Shown piece by piece: positions 46,901-58,055 of a DNA stretch of 64,000 nucleotides (position 1 is its first letter; every line of letters starts with the position of its first letter). This DNA is from Alectoria sarmentosa (Eukaryota; Ascomycota; Lecanoromycetes; Lecanorales; Parmeliaceae). The stretch spans positions 1-64,000 of the forward strand of contig WOGZ01000134.1 in assembly GCA_009733775.1 (NCBI GenBank). Reading direction: 5' to 3'. A program made the translations under genes and the position numbers. The notes under the pieces were generated by a model. The model was not told the DNA's origin. It ran no database searches and saw only the letters and a list, made by a program, of their open reading frames with translations.

Positions 46901-47849
46901 ATGGCGACTCACTGGGAGTCCAAGCCAAGAAGCGGAAGATGCTCGCAGACTACAATGCAGGTCGACTCAACGGTCCTGTGAGCACTCAACACCATCCTGG
47001 AGTCTTGTGTCACTAACACTTCGCTAGCCCACCATCGAAAGCCTTACGGCAGATATTCAAGAATGCAAGATCACCGAAAAGCTTTGGGAAGGTGAGAAGA
47101 AGCAAATGAACGAGACCATCAAGAGCCATGAGTACTGGCATGAGCGCCGCCAGTACGACTACGAAGAACTGCGCGAGAAAGCCGGTGACCGCTACGCTAC
47201 GATCCAAGAGCAAGCCGCCGAGCTTGAGAAGACTAAGAAAGACAATGGCAAAGCTCGGACAGAGATTCTGGCTCTCAAAGGTGAGCGTGGCACTCTTCAG
47301 AGAGAACTCACCGCAGCCCGTCTTGACCTCATCAACCACCCTGACCCAGCGGTCCGCGATACAGCCATCAAAGATGCCCGGATCCGCGAGCTCGAAGCTG
47401 AGGTTCTTGCCAAGAATAAAAAAATCGACAACTTGACCAAAGACTGGGAGCTCACGAAGCGGCTTTGGACCGACGCCTCCACCGCGGCCGCGACCGCTAC
47501 CCAAGAACTCGCCGCTCTTGAAGCGAAGCAGCCCGAACTCGTCCGCAAGGCCGCTGAGAATGAGATGAAGAGGAAGGAGATGATGAAGGACGCCACGATC
47601 AAAGCGCTACAGAAGGAAGTGTTGATCCAGAAAGCGACGGTCAAGAGCAGGGACAACTTGATCCGACGGAAGGAAGAGCAGATTGCGGAGCTGAAGCGTG
47701 GACGCGGCGGTGTGCAGACGCGTGGGTCTAGCGTGCAGCCTCGATCTCCGAGGGGAGGGAGCCGCGGCGCGAGTCCTGCTGCCGGTATGCTGGGAGGGGG
47801 TAGCAAGGGGGCGAGTGGGTTGAGCAGTAGGCTGAACCTGGATGGATAG
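43965..47849 (+). CDS. Chromodomain-HDA2/3 domain protein, class II HDAC complex subunit
   Basis: Expected to tether an Hda1-type histone deacetylase to chromatin. Exons 43,965-44,210, 44,305-46,836, 46,891-46,977 and 47,028-47,849 give 1,228 residues. A chromodomain sits at about residues 47-105 (YRIKAIIG, EYLIDWADDPITG, DWQPKKNVNTAAVKAWEQE), completed only after the first intron is removed. Then come about 350 disordered Ser/Pro-rich residues, an HDA2/3-type domain (REFVVTLPMQPR, LGQLLALTK, VVAKPGHLLDIIEMFLKG, QLIIAFDETF) and a C-terminal coiled coil (NETIKSHEYWHERRQ and on) as in yeast Hda2/Hda3, ending in a Gly/Ser/Arg tail. The third intron is 54 nt and in frame, so retention would add 18 residues. 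The domain pairing resembles the chromodomain partner of the Neurospora HDA-1 heterochromatin complex, but that link is inference. Confidence 0.87.
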
Positions 47850-48618
47850 CCTGCTTGGAGGGGACTTGTATTTTTGGAGAGTGGGGCTGATATCCAAGGA
47901 AAGAGAGGAGGATGATGACGATGAGGGTGGGTGCTTCTGATGTACTCAGCTGAGGGGATGGTGGATTTGTGTTTCGGCAGGGAGGCGAAGGGGCTGGTTG
48001 TAGCCGAGTGCAGCAGGAGAAGATGATGCCTGATGATTTTGGCATTGTGGTAACAAAGAACATGATGGGAGTTCACCAGACAGGTCCCTAGGAACACAGA
48101 TTGGGGTGCCTTTGATTCTCATTGGTTGATTGGCTGCTTTAAACCTAGCGTTCCTTCTGTCCCCGCCTACTGCATTGCAATATCTGTCAGAACATAAATG
48201 ACTAAACAGCCATACAGATCACGACATCGATACATGGGATCTGACATGGGCATTCCAATTGTCACATTGTGTGACATGTTGCTAACACAGATGCGAATAG
48301 AAGTCACCATGACCATACCAATGGAAGAAGACCAAGAGGTCCATTGTGTTTTTATACATATCCAGCATATGCCATAAAGGACGACGCCACCCATGCGACA
48401 ACCCCGACCACGGGGTAGAAGACGAACACCAAAACCCTATACAATCACCGTTGGCTCATGCCTCAAAGAATCAGCCATCAAGGGCTCTCGAGAGCGCAAG
48501 GGCGCACTCAAAACGCCATGGTCTACCATTTCCGTTCCGTGACGCTTAGGTGCCAGAACGCTGTCCAACGACATGGTCCCGAGGCCAAGATGTATATGTG
48601 CTCGTTGTAGGGCAACTC
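47850..48618. other. Intergenic between convergent genes
   Basis: About 0.77 kb. Long minus-strand frames here (for example 47,297-48,097) are shadows of the coiled-coil exon. No gene seen. Confidence 0.55.
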
Positions 48619-48982
48619 CTATTGCTGCAGACTGTCGACACTGTCGACGCTGCTCTCCCCTGACAGCTGACTCATGCTGCTCACGCCTTGGTCGGTTGGT
48701 GTGCGGCGGCTGGATCGGGTGGCCAGGTCCATTTGGCGTTTGGTGTGTTGGTGCATTGACCTGATGATGTCGTGTCAGTACTTGCTTACGAGAGATTGTC
48801 ATTGTAGGTGGTGAGAGGGGCGTTCGCAAAAAGTGCAGGAAGGGAGGGAGGCAAGGGTGGATGGACGCTTACCGTGAGTAGGAGTTTACAGACTCCATGG
48901 GATTGTCCAGGTCGTAGTGGGCGGCGAATGATTCTTGGGGAGTCGAGTCAGTGGCGAAGGTGGTTGGGATTGGGGAAGCCAT
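48619..48982 (-). CDS. Small fungal protein of 83 residues (unrecognised)
   Basis: Two exons, 48,982-48,873 and 48,760-48,619, joined across a 112-nt intron (GTAAGC to ATCAG) with matching phase. The product starts MASPIPTTFATDSTPQESF, has the segment YDLDNPMESVNSYSRSMHQH followed by TKRQMDLATRSSRR, and ends SSVDSVDSLQQ. The composition is coding-like: a short amphipathic middle flanked by Ser-rich ends. I believe proteins of this layout occur widely in filamentous ascomycetes but cannot name a domain or function. The ATG has AACA just before it, a good fungal context. Confidence 0.7.
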
Positions 48983-50669
48983 TGTTGTTTGTGATGAGAT
49001 GGAAAAATGTGGTGGTTGTGTGGGTAGTGATGATGGTGATTTTGTGTGCTTTGTTGGAAGATGAAGTAGGTGTTGGGCAAGAGATATGTATGTCTGGAGG
49101 CAATGATGTAGGAAGGCAGTCAGTTGGTAGGTAGGATTCTTAGTAAGATTAGAAAATGGTATGTTGCAGGGAGAGCTTCAAATGTAAAAATGAATAAAAT
49201 GCAGGTCCGGGGGAAATGGCGTTGAATGGGTCCTCTCGACTGACTGCTTACTTACTCTTAGCCTCGACCTGCCACCGCACGGTCCAGCTATGACGCGCTA
49301 AATGATGGCATGATCTGCAGAGCCGTAACTGATCTGAGTATAGCGCTGCCAAGGGATAATGAATAAGCAGAATGAGTGAATAGGATTGGTTGATGGAGAA
49401 CGCCATTGCCGTCAGATAAAGTAGGCGGAATATGTAGTGGGACAGGGCGAGCATCCAAGTGGCGATGGTGCATCATACCGGCATCATAATGCAGGTTGTA
49501 CTCAAAAGTCAAATACTACCTTACCTACTGTACAGTACTTTTAATTGGTGGACTGTCAGCCGCATGCAGTAGCCTATCAAGGCGGAACTTTCCAGCTTTC
49601 AGATAGAGATATTGTGTTTGTATGTATGTTGAGACCATGACGATAGGCCGCATTCAACAATGTGAGTGGATGGAATATAGTGACCGTAGACCAGACGTTG
49701 ACCTGTCTTCTTTATTATTGCGATTACGTGACCAGTGCCACTAGTGACGGTGAGAGGCATATTTTTTGTTTGTCCACTGGGAAGGAGTACCGAGCTCATT
49801 TCCTGCATCACTCATTTGACTCCATGATCGTGTTCATCTGAAGAGTGCATCTGACATCCGATATTACTCTTGCTCTTGTCAACGGAGCTTATTTGGCCAC
49901 CAAGGTTGAAGCAAAAGTCAAAATCTGCAACCCAGGCGCTGATCATGCAAGCATATTGCTAACGCATGGATAGAGGACAACTGGTGAACGTTTATCATTG
50001 CCACGGAGAGATCATGCAGTAGTAAAGCGTCATAGCAGCTTTGGCCGCACAGCCATTGTATTCCTCCACTCCGGCTGTTGGCCTGCCAAAGTGTTAGTCT
50101 TGAGAGGACTGAGACAAGAGATCTGAAGCCGAGCATGTGCGGACTTGTGTAAAGAAGGAGAGGTACTACTACTGTAAGCTGACATGGCGTACGGGTAAGA
50201 GAAGACTAGGGGAAGTCTTTTAGGAACCTGCATCGGGAAGTGAAGCAACAGGATCGTGATTGCCAATTCATTAGCTTCCTTCTCGATTTTACGACTAGCA
50301 TCCTTGGCTCCTGCCGTCATGGTGGAAGTTGGAGAGCAATAGCTTCTTGACCGCCGCCGTTGCTGCTCTTCTGCTACTTCCACGTAGCAAAATACATATA
50401 ATTCTGTACGTCAAAATAAGCCCTGTATGACAAAGCCATGCGAAAATTCCACTAGTTGTGCTGCTCTTTTTCCCTCTCCCTCTCCCTCTCCCTCGCTGGA
50501 GCGGAAGCATTGACCTACCATCGAACATGCAGCACACACACCATCAAGAACAGTCCCTTCCTTCCCCCTACAAAATGCTCTCTGCGGCCACAAATGTCTC
50601 TCTCTCTCCGCAACTGCCTCCCACGCAGATGCTGACTTAGCATCTGCACATCTTTTCCCCAATCGTCCA
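48983..50669. other. Intergenic, 1.7 kb
   Basis: No recognisable gene on either strand. It contains the CCCTCT microsatellite at 50,471-50,494. Short frames here lack motifs. Confidence 0.5.
50471..50494. repeat. TCCCTC hexamer microsatellite, 4 copies
   Basis: Four perfect tandem TCCCTC units in the intergenic DNA past the F-box-like gene. Confidence 0.85.
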
Positions 50670-52349
50670 TCATGACATCCTTGTCCCGCACAAGCCTGGT
50701 CTTCCCACCAGGTCAAACCTTCGACCTTCCCCTTCCACAATCACCCTTACACCTCCCCCCACTGCCGCCTTAAGTTGATCTTCCAAAGAGACAGGGAATG
50801 GCAACCCTTCGTATTGCTCCTCAAGCTTCACTTTCCGAAGTCGAATGCCGTAACCCATCCACGATCTTACCCCTCTGACCTCCATCACCTTCAAACACGG
50901 CCATGGTCCGGCGAGAAGCACAGGGAACACAATGGATCCGAAAAGTCGGTCCATGATACGAACGGGGTGAACACCACCACGTATCCCGAATTGAAATTCC
51001 TGACGCGGACCTTGTTCAAATCTGAATTCTTCCAGAGTTCCCGACACCGATTCAATGAAAGAGGACCATTCAGCCAGCAGAGAGCATTCATTCATTCCCC
51101 GCAACACGTCACATTCTTCAATATTCCTGCCGCCCACTTTGCGGAGGGTCAAGGACTTCAACCCCGTGCAGCGACCGGTGAGAGGTTTCAACAGGCCTCT
51201 CACAAGGCCGGGCCAAACGAAACCCGAATGTACAGACCACCACTTCCTATACTCCGGCAACGCGGCTTTTGTCGATGGACGTAACCTTGGAGCAGGCGCA
51301 AACACTGTGCCGTACGGGGCTTTGCCACAGCACTGAACGTTGTCAAGAGTCAGCCTGACCAGTTTTGTTGGATCGATCGTTGACAGTATCGAGGCGGCTA
51401 TGACTGGCTCCATGACGCCGAGCAGACGTATGGAAGAAGCATGGGGAAAGTATTGGCCCCGTAATAGGGAAGCCCGTGGAGATACGGTACTCCAATTTTT
51501 GGAAAGATCTGCCAGATCGAATCTTCTAATATTCTCCAGGCACCGCATCAGGTCCCAGAAAGCAGGCTTCGCGACGTCGGTGCTGAAACTTCGCCAATGG
51601 CCAGTTGGTGGCAAGAACGTCCAGATCAACACTCGGACGTACTTCCTGTACTCCTTTCGGTTCATCAAGGTCTTTATGAAAGTCTCCTGCCTCCGTACCA
51701 TGTTCACTGGGATGCTGGTGCACTTTACACTATCCGAAAGCTCTTCTTGAGGTCCAAACCTTGCATACGGCGCAAAGTCTGTTGGCTGCTCGTACCCATA
51801 GCAAATAACGAGACCTCGATTGTGCGTGCTGAGATCCACATGCCGATAGATGTGCGGGACGCTTGCTTCCTTCATGGCCTTTGATGCGAGACACAAATCC
51901 AAAAGGTCCTGGGGATCACAGTGCTCGGCGATAATGAAGAGTATGTCTTCTGGAAGGCTTAAGAAGCAAGTAACAGCCACGATTAGCGGACTTGATGTGC
52001 TCTTTGCCGGCATGATCGTGAGCCCAATTCCAGTGGGTGAGAGTCGTACGGAGAAGTCTGATATGTTCAGGTGTGCCTTTTCGAAAAGGCGCCCCATCGT
52101 TTCGCCGTCCTCGGATGATGAGCTGTCCCTTGCCTTTCGGATAATCCGAGCGCCTCGAATGCGGGAAGGCTCCATGTCAAAGTCTGCAATGTCCAAGCCC
52201 GAGTCCTGGAAGTGGCGCAACATGTCTTGATCCGTCATGACCGATGCTCGTGACTGGACGTTGACTGACCTGGGACTTGAGGATGGCTGTAGGTAGTAGT
52301 CCGCTGTATCTAACCCATCCCTTTTGATTTGTAGCACAGCACGCTTCAT
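50670..52349 (-). CDS. F-box-like protein, 559 residues
   Basis: Single exon. An F-box-like segment near residues 130-165 reads LSLPEDILFIIAEHCDPQDLLDLCLASKAM and is followed by HIYRHVDLSTHNRG, an arrangement common in large fungal F-box families. The rest (SVKCTSIPVNM, FDLADLSK, LLGVMEP, LTLDNVQ, LKSLTLRKVG, FRFEQGPR, CLKVMEVRGVR) looks like irregular leucine-rich repeats that would present a substrate to an SCF ubiquitin ligase. The N-terminus has three related units (GLDTADYYLQPS, GLDIADFDMEPS, HLNISDFSVRLS). It is the intact relative of the pseudogene at 40,991-42,405 and of the gene at 61,668-63,167. The substrate is unknown. Confidence 0.8.
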   Translation of the reverse strand: MKRAVLQIKRDGLDTADYYLQPSSSPRSVNVQSRASVMTDQDMLRHFQDSGLDIADFDMEPSRIRGARIIRKARDSSSSEDGETMGRLFEKAHLNISDFSVRLSPTGIGLTIMPAKSTSSPLIVAVTCFLSLPEDILFIIAEHCDPQDLLDLCLASKAMKEASVPHIYRHVDLSTHNRGLVICYGYEQPTDFAPYARFGPQEELSDSVKCTSIPVNMVRRQETFIKTLMNRKEYRKYVRVLIWTFLPPTGHWRSFSTDVAKPAFWDLMRCLENIRRFDLADLSKNWSTVSPRASLLRGQYFPHASSIRLLGVMEPVIAASILSTIDPTKLVRLTLDNVQCCGKAPYGTVFAPAPRLRPSTKAALPEYRKWWSVHSGFVWPGLVRGLLKPLTGRCTGLKSLTLRKVGGRNIEECDVLRGMNECSLLAEWSSFIESVSGTLEEFRFEQGPRQEFQFGIRGGVHPVRIMDRLFGSIVFPVLLAGPWPCLKVMEVRGVRSWMGYGIRLRKVKLEEQYEGLPFPVSLEDQLKAAVGGGVRVIVEGEGRRFDLVGRPGLCGTRMS

Positions 52350-55300
52350 GGTTGACTTCGCTCGTAATGGAGAGTTATTGAGTGATGAAATTGGTTCAAG
52401 TACTGGTGTTAGCCTAGATTACGCGAAACTAGCGAGGGAAAGTAGACCGTGTTCTTCTACAAGGTGTTGAGCAGGCGGTTATGACTTTTTACCCGAGTGA
52501 AGTGTTACAGCTGTCGAATATGTCCCATCACATGACCTCTCCCTGGCCGCAAAAGAAGAAAACAATTACAGGTCGCCCATTCGAAGATGATCTGTCTTGA
52601 TACTGAGTCTCCAGAAAAGCTGTGCATCTTCATCGCAGTCTCTGCCTCTATACTATTTTTTCCTTCTCCATCTGTCGCTGACTTGGCCCCTCTGTTACCC
52701 TAGTCAGCAAACAATATCACTAAACCTTGCCATGAGAACCCATTTTATCATTCTACGAAGACCTTCGGCTAGCTTTTCTGTCGTTTTGGGTGTGGAGAAG
52801 GACCACCTGTAGGATACGTCGCCTTGGAAACGATCCATGAAGTCACATAGAATTCAAAGACTTTCAGTCTTCGGGGCGCAGCACGCAGATGCTCTGATTG
52901 TGACGTGTTGTTTTTGATGACCCGTTGACTAGGTGTTTCTGCATATCTATCTTTTTTTGGGTTATTTTTGATTTTTTGCGATCACCGCGGGCTCGTCCAA
53001 TCTTTCTGTTGGCCTGGATATCTCTAGGATTGTTTCACCTCTTATGCTTCAAAGGCGATGGCGCGCCTGCATGAGCCGGACTTTGATATTGTCACTGACT
53101 AAGGTGTTTTTGGGCGAAGGTAACTTCTGGTGAGCAGAACGGCTCATAGGCAGACCGGTCAGAATGGTTGATGAATTGTAGCAATCGACACCTGGGGACA
53201 TGTGCTGGATTCCGACTGAGGGAGGAAGACAGTCTTGCTGACCCATATACTGCTCCGTGCAGAAAAGGCTGTGCACACATCTATGTAATGTGCAGAATCC
53301 ATTTGTGTCGATACATGTGCAGAAGTCCCCGATGGGGCCACAAAGGTCCTGAATTAATACGACAGTTGCTAAGCTTAAGTAGCAACAAACGGTGGACACG
53401 GCGGAAAACGGCTGTGGCTCTTGAGTAGCAGCCGGCGGTGTTCGCGGAGACTGAGCTTGAGCTGAGTGTTGGGTACTCTATTCGAGAGAGGTTGGGAAAC
53501 ATGGGTTGGAATCATTTGGATCTTCACGGTCGATGTCGCACTCCCCTTTCCAAGCTTGAAGAACCCGATCTTTTTCTTTCATTCTGGTCTCTATCGGCGG
53601 CTCCGTGTTCTGCCAGCGTTTGTGTTTCACCGGGTAACTTCCCAATGGGATTTGACATGGATCATCTTCAAGCATGATGCCCAGGCAGAAGTCGGGAATT
53701 AGGACTTTTTTTTGGGGATCTTGCCATCGCTTGTGCTTGATGGGACAAATTCGCCCTTGCTTGCTTGTAGGGCCCATCTCCGCTGATTATGTCTAAGCGT
53801 CCTGGCATCTGTGATTGAAGTATTGTGGACTCGACTCACACACATTGCAGTGCGGGCTCTGCATCCAGGTTGGATCCTTGACCATGACCTCACAAATTTC
53901 CTCGAGCCCTTCTGTCCTCTTGCCGTCCTTGAGTGTGATTTCTTGTCGTCCATTGTTTGGGGGGCCAGCAATAGCTAGACAGCTGAACCACAGTACGAAG
54001 ACTCAGATCTCGGACCTGGAAAATGTGAGCTTTTGGTATATCTGCAGAATTCAACAATCATCTTCGCTCGTTGGTGATGCTGGTCATGTTCATGGGAATT
54101 GTCACACACCCAAAGGAGGGGCTTCGACTGATCATATCGGGCTAGAGTCTCTACTTGAATTCACCTCCAAAACTTCTCAACGGGGGCGGATGGTACAGCT
54201 TATGCAAACCTCGGAAAGGCGCGATATCGTGGACCTGGAACGAGGAGGCGGTCAGATAATGGCAAGGAGGGATTTGGGTGGGCAGCCTGGGTTGACCTGC
54301 GTGAAGTGTGAGCTGAACACATGATTTGAGGATCGAAGCGACCTACCCGTAGGACCGTAGTAGTCGTCACGTTGATTGGCCAGCCTCGTGGAAAGGAGTA
54401 GGCTAGAGGAGTGGGCGTTGAGGCTTGGCCACGCTGCGACGTTGTAGTGGGAGTGTATGGTTGCGAGCCTCTGTGAAAGGGTGTGGGTTGGGAGAGCCGA
54501 CGTCGTAAGAGTGAGGAGTACTTGTTTGCCAGCCTTGTGGGAAGGCAGGTCGCTTCGACGGAGCAGAAGTATGACGAGGCTGTTGGGAAGGCTGTGGCTC
54601 GTTGTGCTCTAGGGCCCGTCGACGAGGCCGAGCGGAGACTTGAGTTGAAATGCATTCCTTGTATGGGTATAGATATAGATCCTACAGGCTACGAGTGCCC
54701 TTCCTCTTGAGGCCCAAGTCTAGAGGAGCGCTCCACTGTACCTACCCAAACAGGTTTCCCGAAGTGGGTGTCTGTACCCAAGTATGTGCCATTGAACAAA
54801 GGAAAAGGGAAGCTGCATCTTTCTCTGCTCCGCCTTTCGGATTCAGTCAGGAGAAGAACGCAAGCACCCGCTTTGGACCTCCACTCTCCGTATCCTGGCG
54901 ATTTCGCGGCGCGTGTGCTTCAAGGTCCTTGAAATAAGCCCGAGATCGGGGCGTGGGATACGAAATGGGTACATCGGGCCCGTTTTGGTTTGAGCTAGCG
55001 CGCTGAAAACCTGGGCAGAAGGTCGATGGAGGTTCGTTCGAGGATTGTGTTCCATTACCCATCATAGGGGTCAGATGTTGCGAGGTCAAGGCGAGATCAG
55101 AAGCAAGTGCATCGTTTCTGAGCACCAGTTTCGCTCACTGTACGAACGAGTCAGCGCCGCGACAGTCAAGACTAGACATTCAAGGTACTAGTACTGGGGT
55201 TCTTTTGCAAGATCATTGACGATGGAAGCTTCATGCAGTGTGTACAAACGAGCTACTTTATCAACTATATGAGACCAAAACGAAAGTCGTCAGAACGGCA

Positions 55301-55485
55301 GTGCTTCAAAGTCCTCCGAGGCTCGACAGATCGAGCGAAAGCGCTGACTAAAAGCCCACGCAAAACTCAAAGATCCGACGGCGACTACAAGCCACGAAAC
55401 TTGACGAAGAATATGAACGAAGAAGCGAAGAAATATCAATACCATGTTGCGTCATGTGCAGCCTCTTGTTTCCTGAATCCTCCTC
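52350..55485. other. Gene-poor stretch, 3.1 kb
   Basis: Several frames of 70-170 codons exist on both strands, for example 53,478-53,777 (minus), with two PxKHKRWQ motifs about 40 residues apart, and 54,200-54,655 (minus). None shows a known domain or a convincing intron structure. It may include decayed genes or lineage-specific ones. Confidence 0.5.
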
Positions 55486-56355
55486 TCATGCTTCGACCTC
55501 CCCTCGGGCCCAGAAGTGCCTCTTGGATACATCAGACAGCTCCCGCTTGCCATGCTGTCGTGCCGGAGCGGGGCATTGAGGACCCACACAACAGTCGATG
55601 ACACCGGTATTGCAATTTCCGTAGCTATTCGCAGCGTTGTCGTTAGGGTAGGTGTAGGCTGCACCTGCACAAGGCTCAAAAAAAGGCGAAGCAGGTCCAT
55701 TCGGGACGTCTTGTTCTGGGTTGTAACAGATCGGGCCGGGACCTGTGTTACCGCAGGTGTGACCGTCGTTGAAGAGTGCTGATGGCGAAAATCAGCGTGC
55801 AAACATTGGAAGGGAACGTGGACGAGGAAGTGAAGACATACGGATATTGCAACCAGTCACCGCAACACCTGAGCAGGAGCAAGAAATGGGAATAGAGAAA
55901 CCATCAACATAACTGACATCCACGTCGGGAACGTAGTTGGGAGAAGAATAGCTTGCTTCGATTTTGGAGCCCTGGGGGTCGTAGGTCTTGCCAATTGTGA
56001 TGCGCCCGGCCCAGTCGGATGGGAAGAGCACCTGGGTTGAGGAGGTGAGCACACCAGATCCGGGATTGCCGACAGGCGTTGGTGCTCCTGCATTGGAGCC
56101 ATAGAAGATGGAGAGGGGAACGCCGAAGGAGTTGACGACCTTAATGGTGAGGTCTGGCCCACCTGCGAAGGCGGGTCTGGGTCCAACGTGAGGCGGCCTG
56201 GTGGCTAGAGGATCAAGGGCACCTCCAGAGGCAGTACCGAGGACGACGGAAGTGGATTCTGCTTGTGGGGCTCGAACAACCATGGCGGGCTCTTCAGCGA
56301 AGGCCGGAGTCGTCAGAGCGAGGGCCCAAATGGCAATGTAGGTCGACATCGGCAT
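55486..56355 (-). CDS. Secreted thaumatin-like protein
   Basis: Two exons, 56,355-55,842 and 55,778-55,486, give 268 residues. A signal peptide (TYIAIWALALTTPAFA) precedes a thaumatin-like domain: DLTIKVVNSFGVPLSIFYG, DWAGRITIGKTYDPQGSKIE, PDVDVSYVDGFSIPISCSC, VTGCNI, and after the splice LFNDGHTCGNTGPGPICYN and SYGNCNTGVIDCCVGPQCPAP. This is the fungal thaumatin-like family, found extracellularly and in some cases active on beta-glucans. The Cys-rich pairing looks complete. The C-terminus carries two dibasic sites (HGKR, VSKR), so a short tail could be cleaved by a Kex2-type protease. The intron (55,779-55,841) has a GTATGT donor and a CATCAG acceptor. Confidence 0.88.
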
Positions 56356-57700
56356 GTTGGTGGCTGAGTACGGTGGATATCCAAGGTACTAGTAGCGCTG
56401 TGGTGCAGAACAAGTTCAAGTCCCTGCAAATAATCCGTTGGAACTAGAGAGGACGATGACAGACAAGACAGATTGCGAGATATTGGGGGAATTTAATGAG
56501 ATATATAAGCACTTTCTGGCTCCCATCTTCCCCTACGCATACCGAGCGTTTTCATGGCATCTCAACGTGATCGACGATCAAACTTGATTCTCTGAGATAT
56601 TCAGTTAGAAGTAGGGAAGGATGTGCTGCATTTTTTAATGCTTGCCTTGGCCATCTCGTCTCCAGTTGTGGAGGACTGTGCACGGTGTAGACGGCGAAGG
56701 ATCATTGGGGAACATGGCTCACACATGATTCGAAGCTAATCAGCGGCGGGGAATTGCGTCAAGGAACTCGAAGTGACGGCCTAGACTACACTTTCACAGA
56801 GGTTCACAATTTCCAATGCAAGACCAGACTGTGTGAGTGGAGAGTAGCAATCGCAGGTTAGCACCAGAGTCTGGGGCCACCTTAGAGAGCGGCATTGCCG
56901 ATTTCCAGTACAGTGGTCCAACACCAAGACAATCTGACAATGTTGTGATTTTTGAGGGCCTGTAAGTCTTGGGCCTTGGGAATGGAAGTGTGGAAATTGT
57001 GAAGTACTAGTAGGAGAGAGCAGTTTCTTGGATTATTGGATATGATATCTCTCGGTGAACAGAATGTTTTGCGTAACGTCGACCATTGCCTTCATAGAAA
57101 ATCAGAGTCACTCTCACTCGGCAGGGACTTTTGTCTTTATGGGGTACCTATGGTTAATGGCCTGTACAGCATATGCAACGTATCGGCAGGTGCAGCGAGC
57201 ACAGCACTGCAGCACATGTCTGTAGTACATCAGCTTGCACTCTATCCTCCGAGGCGCAGCAAGTCATGGACGCAGCAAGCCTGTGATGCATCGCTGTAGC
57301 ATACCTAAAGTACTGTCGCACACCTGACTGCAGTACACTCCCGTCTGCAGCCGACCTACTGCTCGACCGCATACTCGCCTGCAGCACAGCTACTATGGTG
57401 ACATGCTACAGAGGAAGGCTAGTACCGAAGCAGGCCAGGGGACATAGAAGTAGGGGTCCATGAGCAGCTTGGCAGCTAAGGACCTTCTCCATGAGGTGAT
57501 GTTGTAGCCTGCCCCATTTGGACAGTTCACCGGGGAATACCGATAATCTCGCATGAAAAAGCCACCTTGGAGACTCCCCTGGTTCCTGGATCCTGTCAGG
57601 TGGCTGCCGAAATGAAGGGTGGGAAATGCCTGGGAAGTGCCTGGGAAATTGAGAGCACGCGTGGCTGCCCAAACATTCGCTGTGATTACGCGGCCTGAAA

Positions 57701-57730
57701 GTCTGATAGTCTGATAGTCTGATAGTCTGA
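57701..57730. repeat. 8-bp tandem repeat GTCTGATA, 3.75 copies
   Basis: GTCTGATA repeated three times and then GTCTGA. Intergenic. Confidence 0.85.
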
Positions 57731-57797
57731 TTTCCATTCGCTGTTACCTCGGTAATGCAGGTGGCTTTCTTCAGTTCATTAGAGTGACTGCTGCTGT

Positions 57798-57827
57798 GTC
57801 TATGGCTTTTTCTGAAAAGCCATAGAC
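57798..57827. repeat. Perfect 13-bp inverted repeat, 4-nt loop
   Basis: GTCTATGGCTTTT, loop TCTG, AAAAGCCATAGAC. It could form a stable hairpin in RNA of either strand. No flanking gene explains it. Confidence 0.8.
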
Positions 57828-58033
57828 TGAAAAGCGTATCAAGTACCATGAGACTGAGCACCAACACCAAGAAGTTCAGGGCAGCTTTCGGACCACAAAA
57901 AGGCTATAAGGCTGTATGGTACGGGCCGAAAGGCTGGAAACCTTGAGTCTGACTGAGGTGTGGCTATGTGGCTATGTACTTTGGTGTGAAGGCCAGACAG
58001 GGAGTGGGAGTGGGTGTGGGTGGTAGAGAATCC

Positions 58034-58055
58034 GGGTTCGAGGGAGTCCGAACCC
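58034..58055. repeat. 7-bp inverted repeat, 8-nt loop
   Basis: GGGTTCG, loop AGGGAGTC, CGAACCC. It recalls a tRNA T-arm but no cloverleaf can be built around it. Confidence 0.55.

Noticed and set aside
47297..48097. 266-codon minus-strand frame
   Set aside because: Shadow of the coiled-coil exon of the HDA2/3 gene; its Ser/Ala-rich sequence mirrors the opposite strand.
58034..58055. GGGTTCG/CGAACCC inverted repeat as a tRNA T-arm
   Set aside because: Loop is 8 nt and no cloverleaf partner stems are found.
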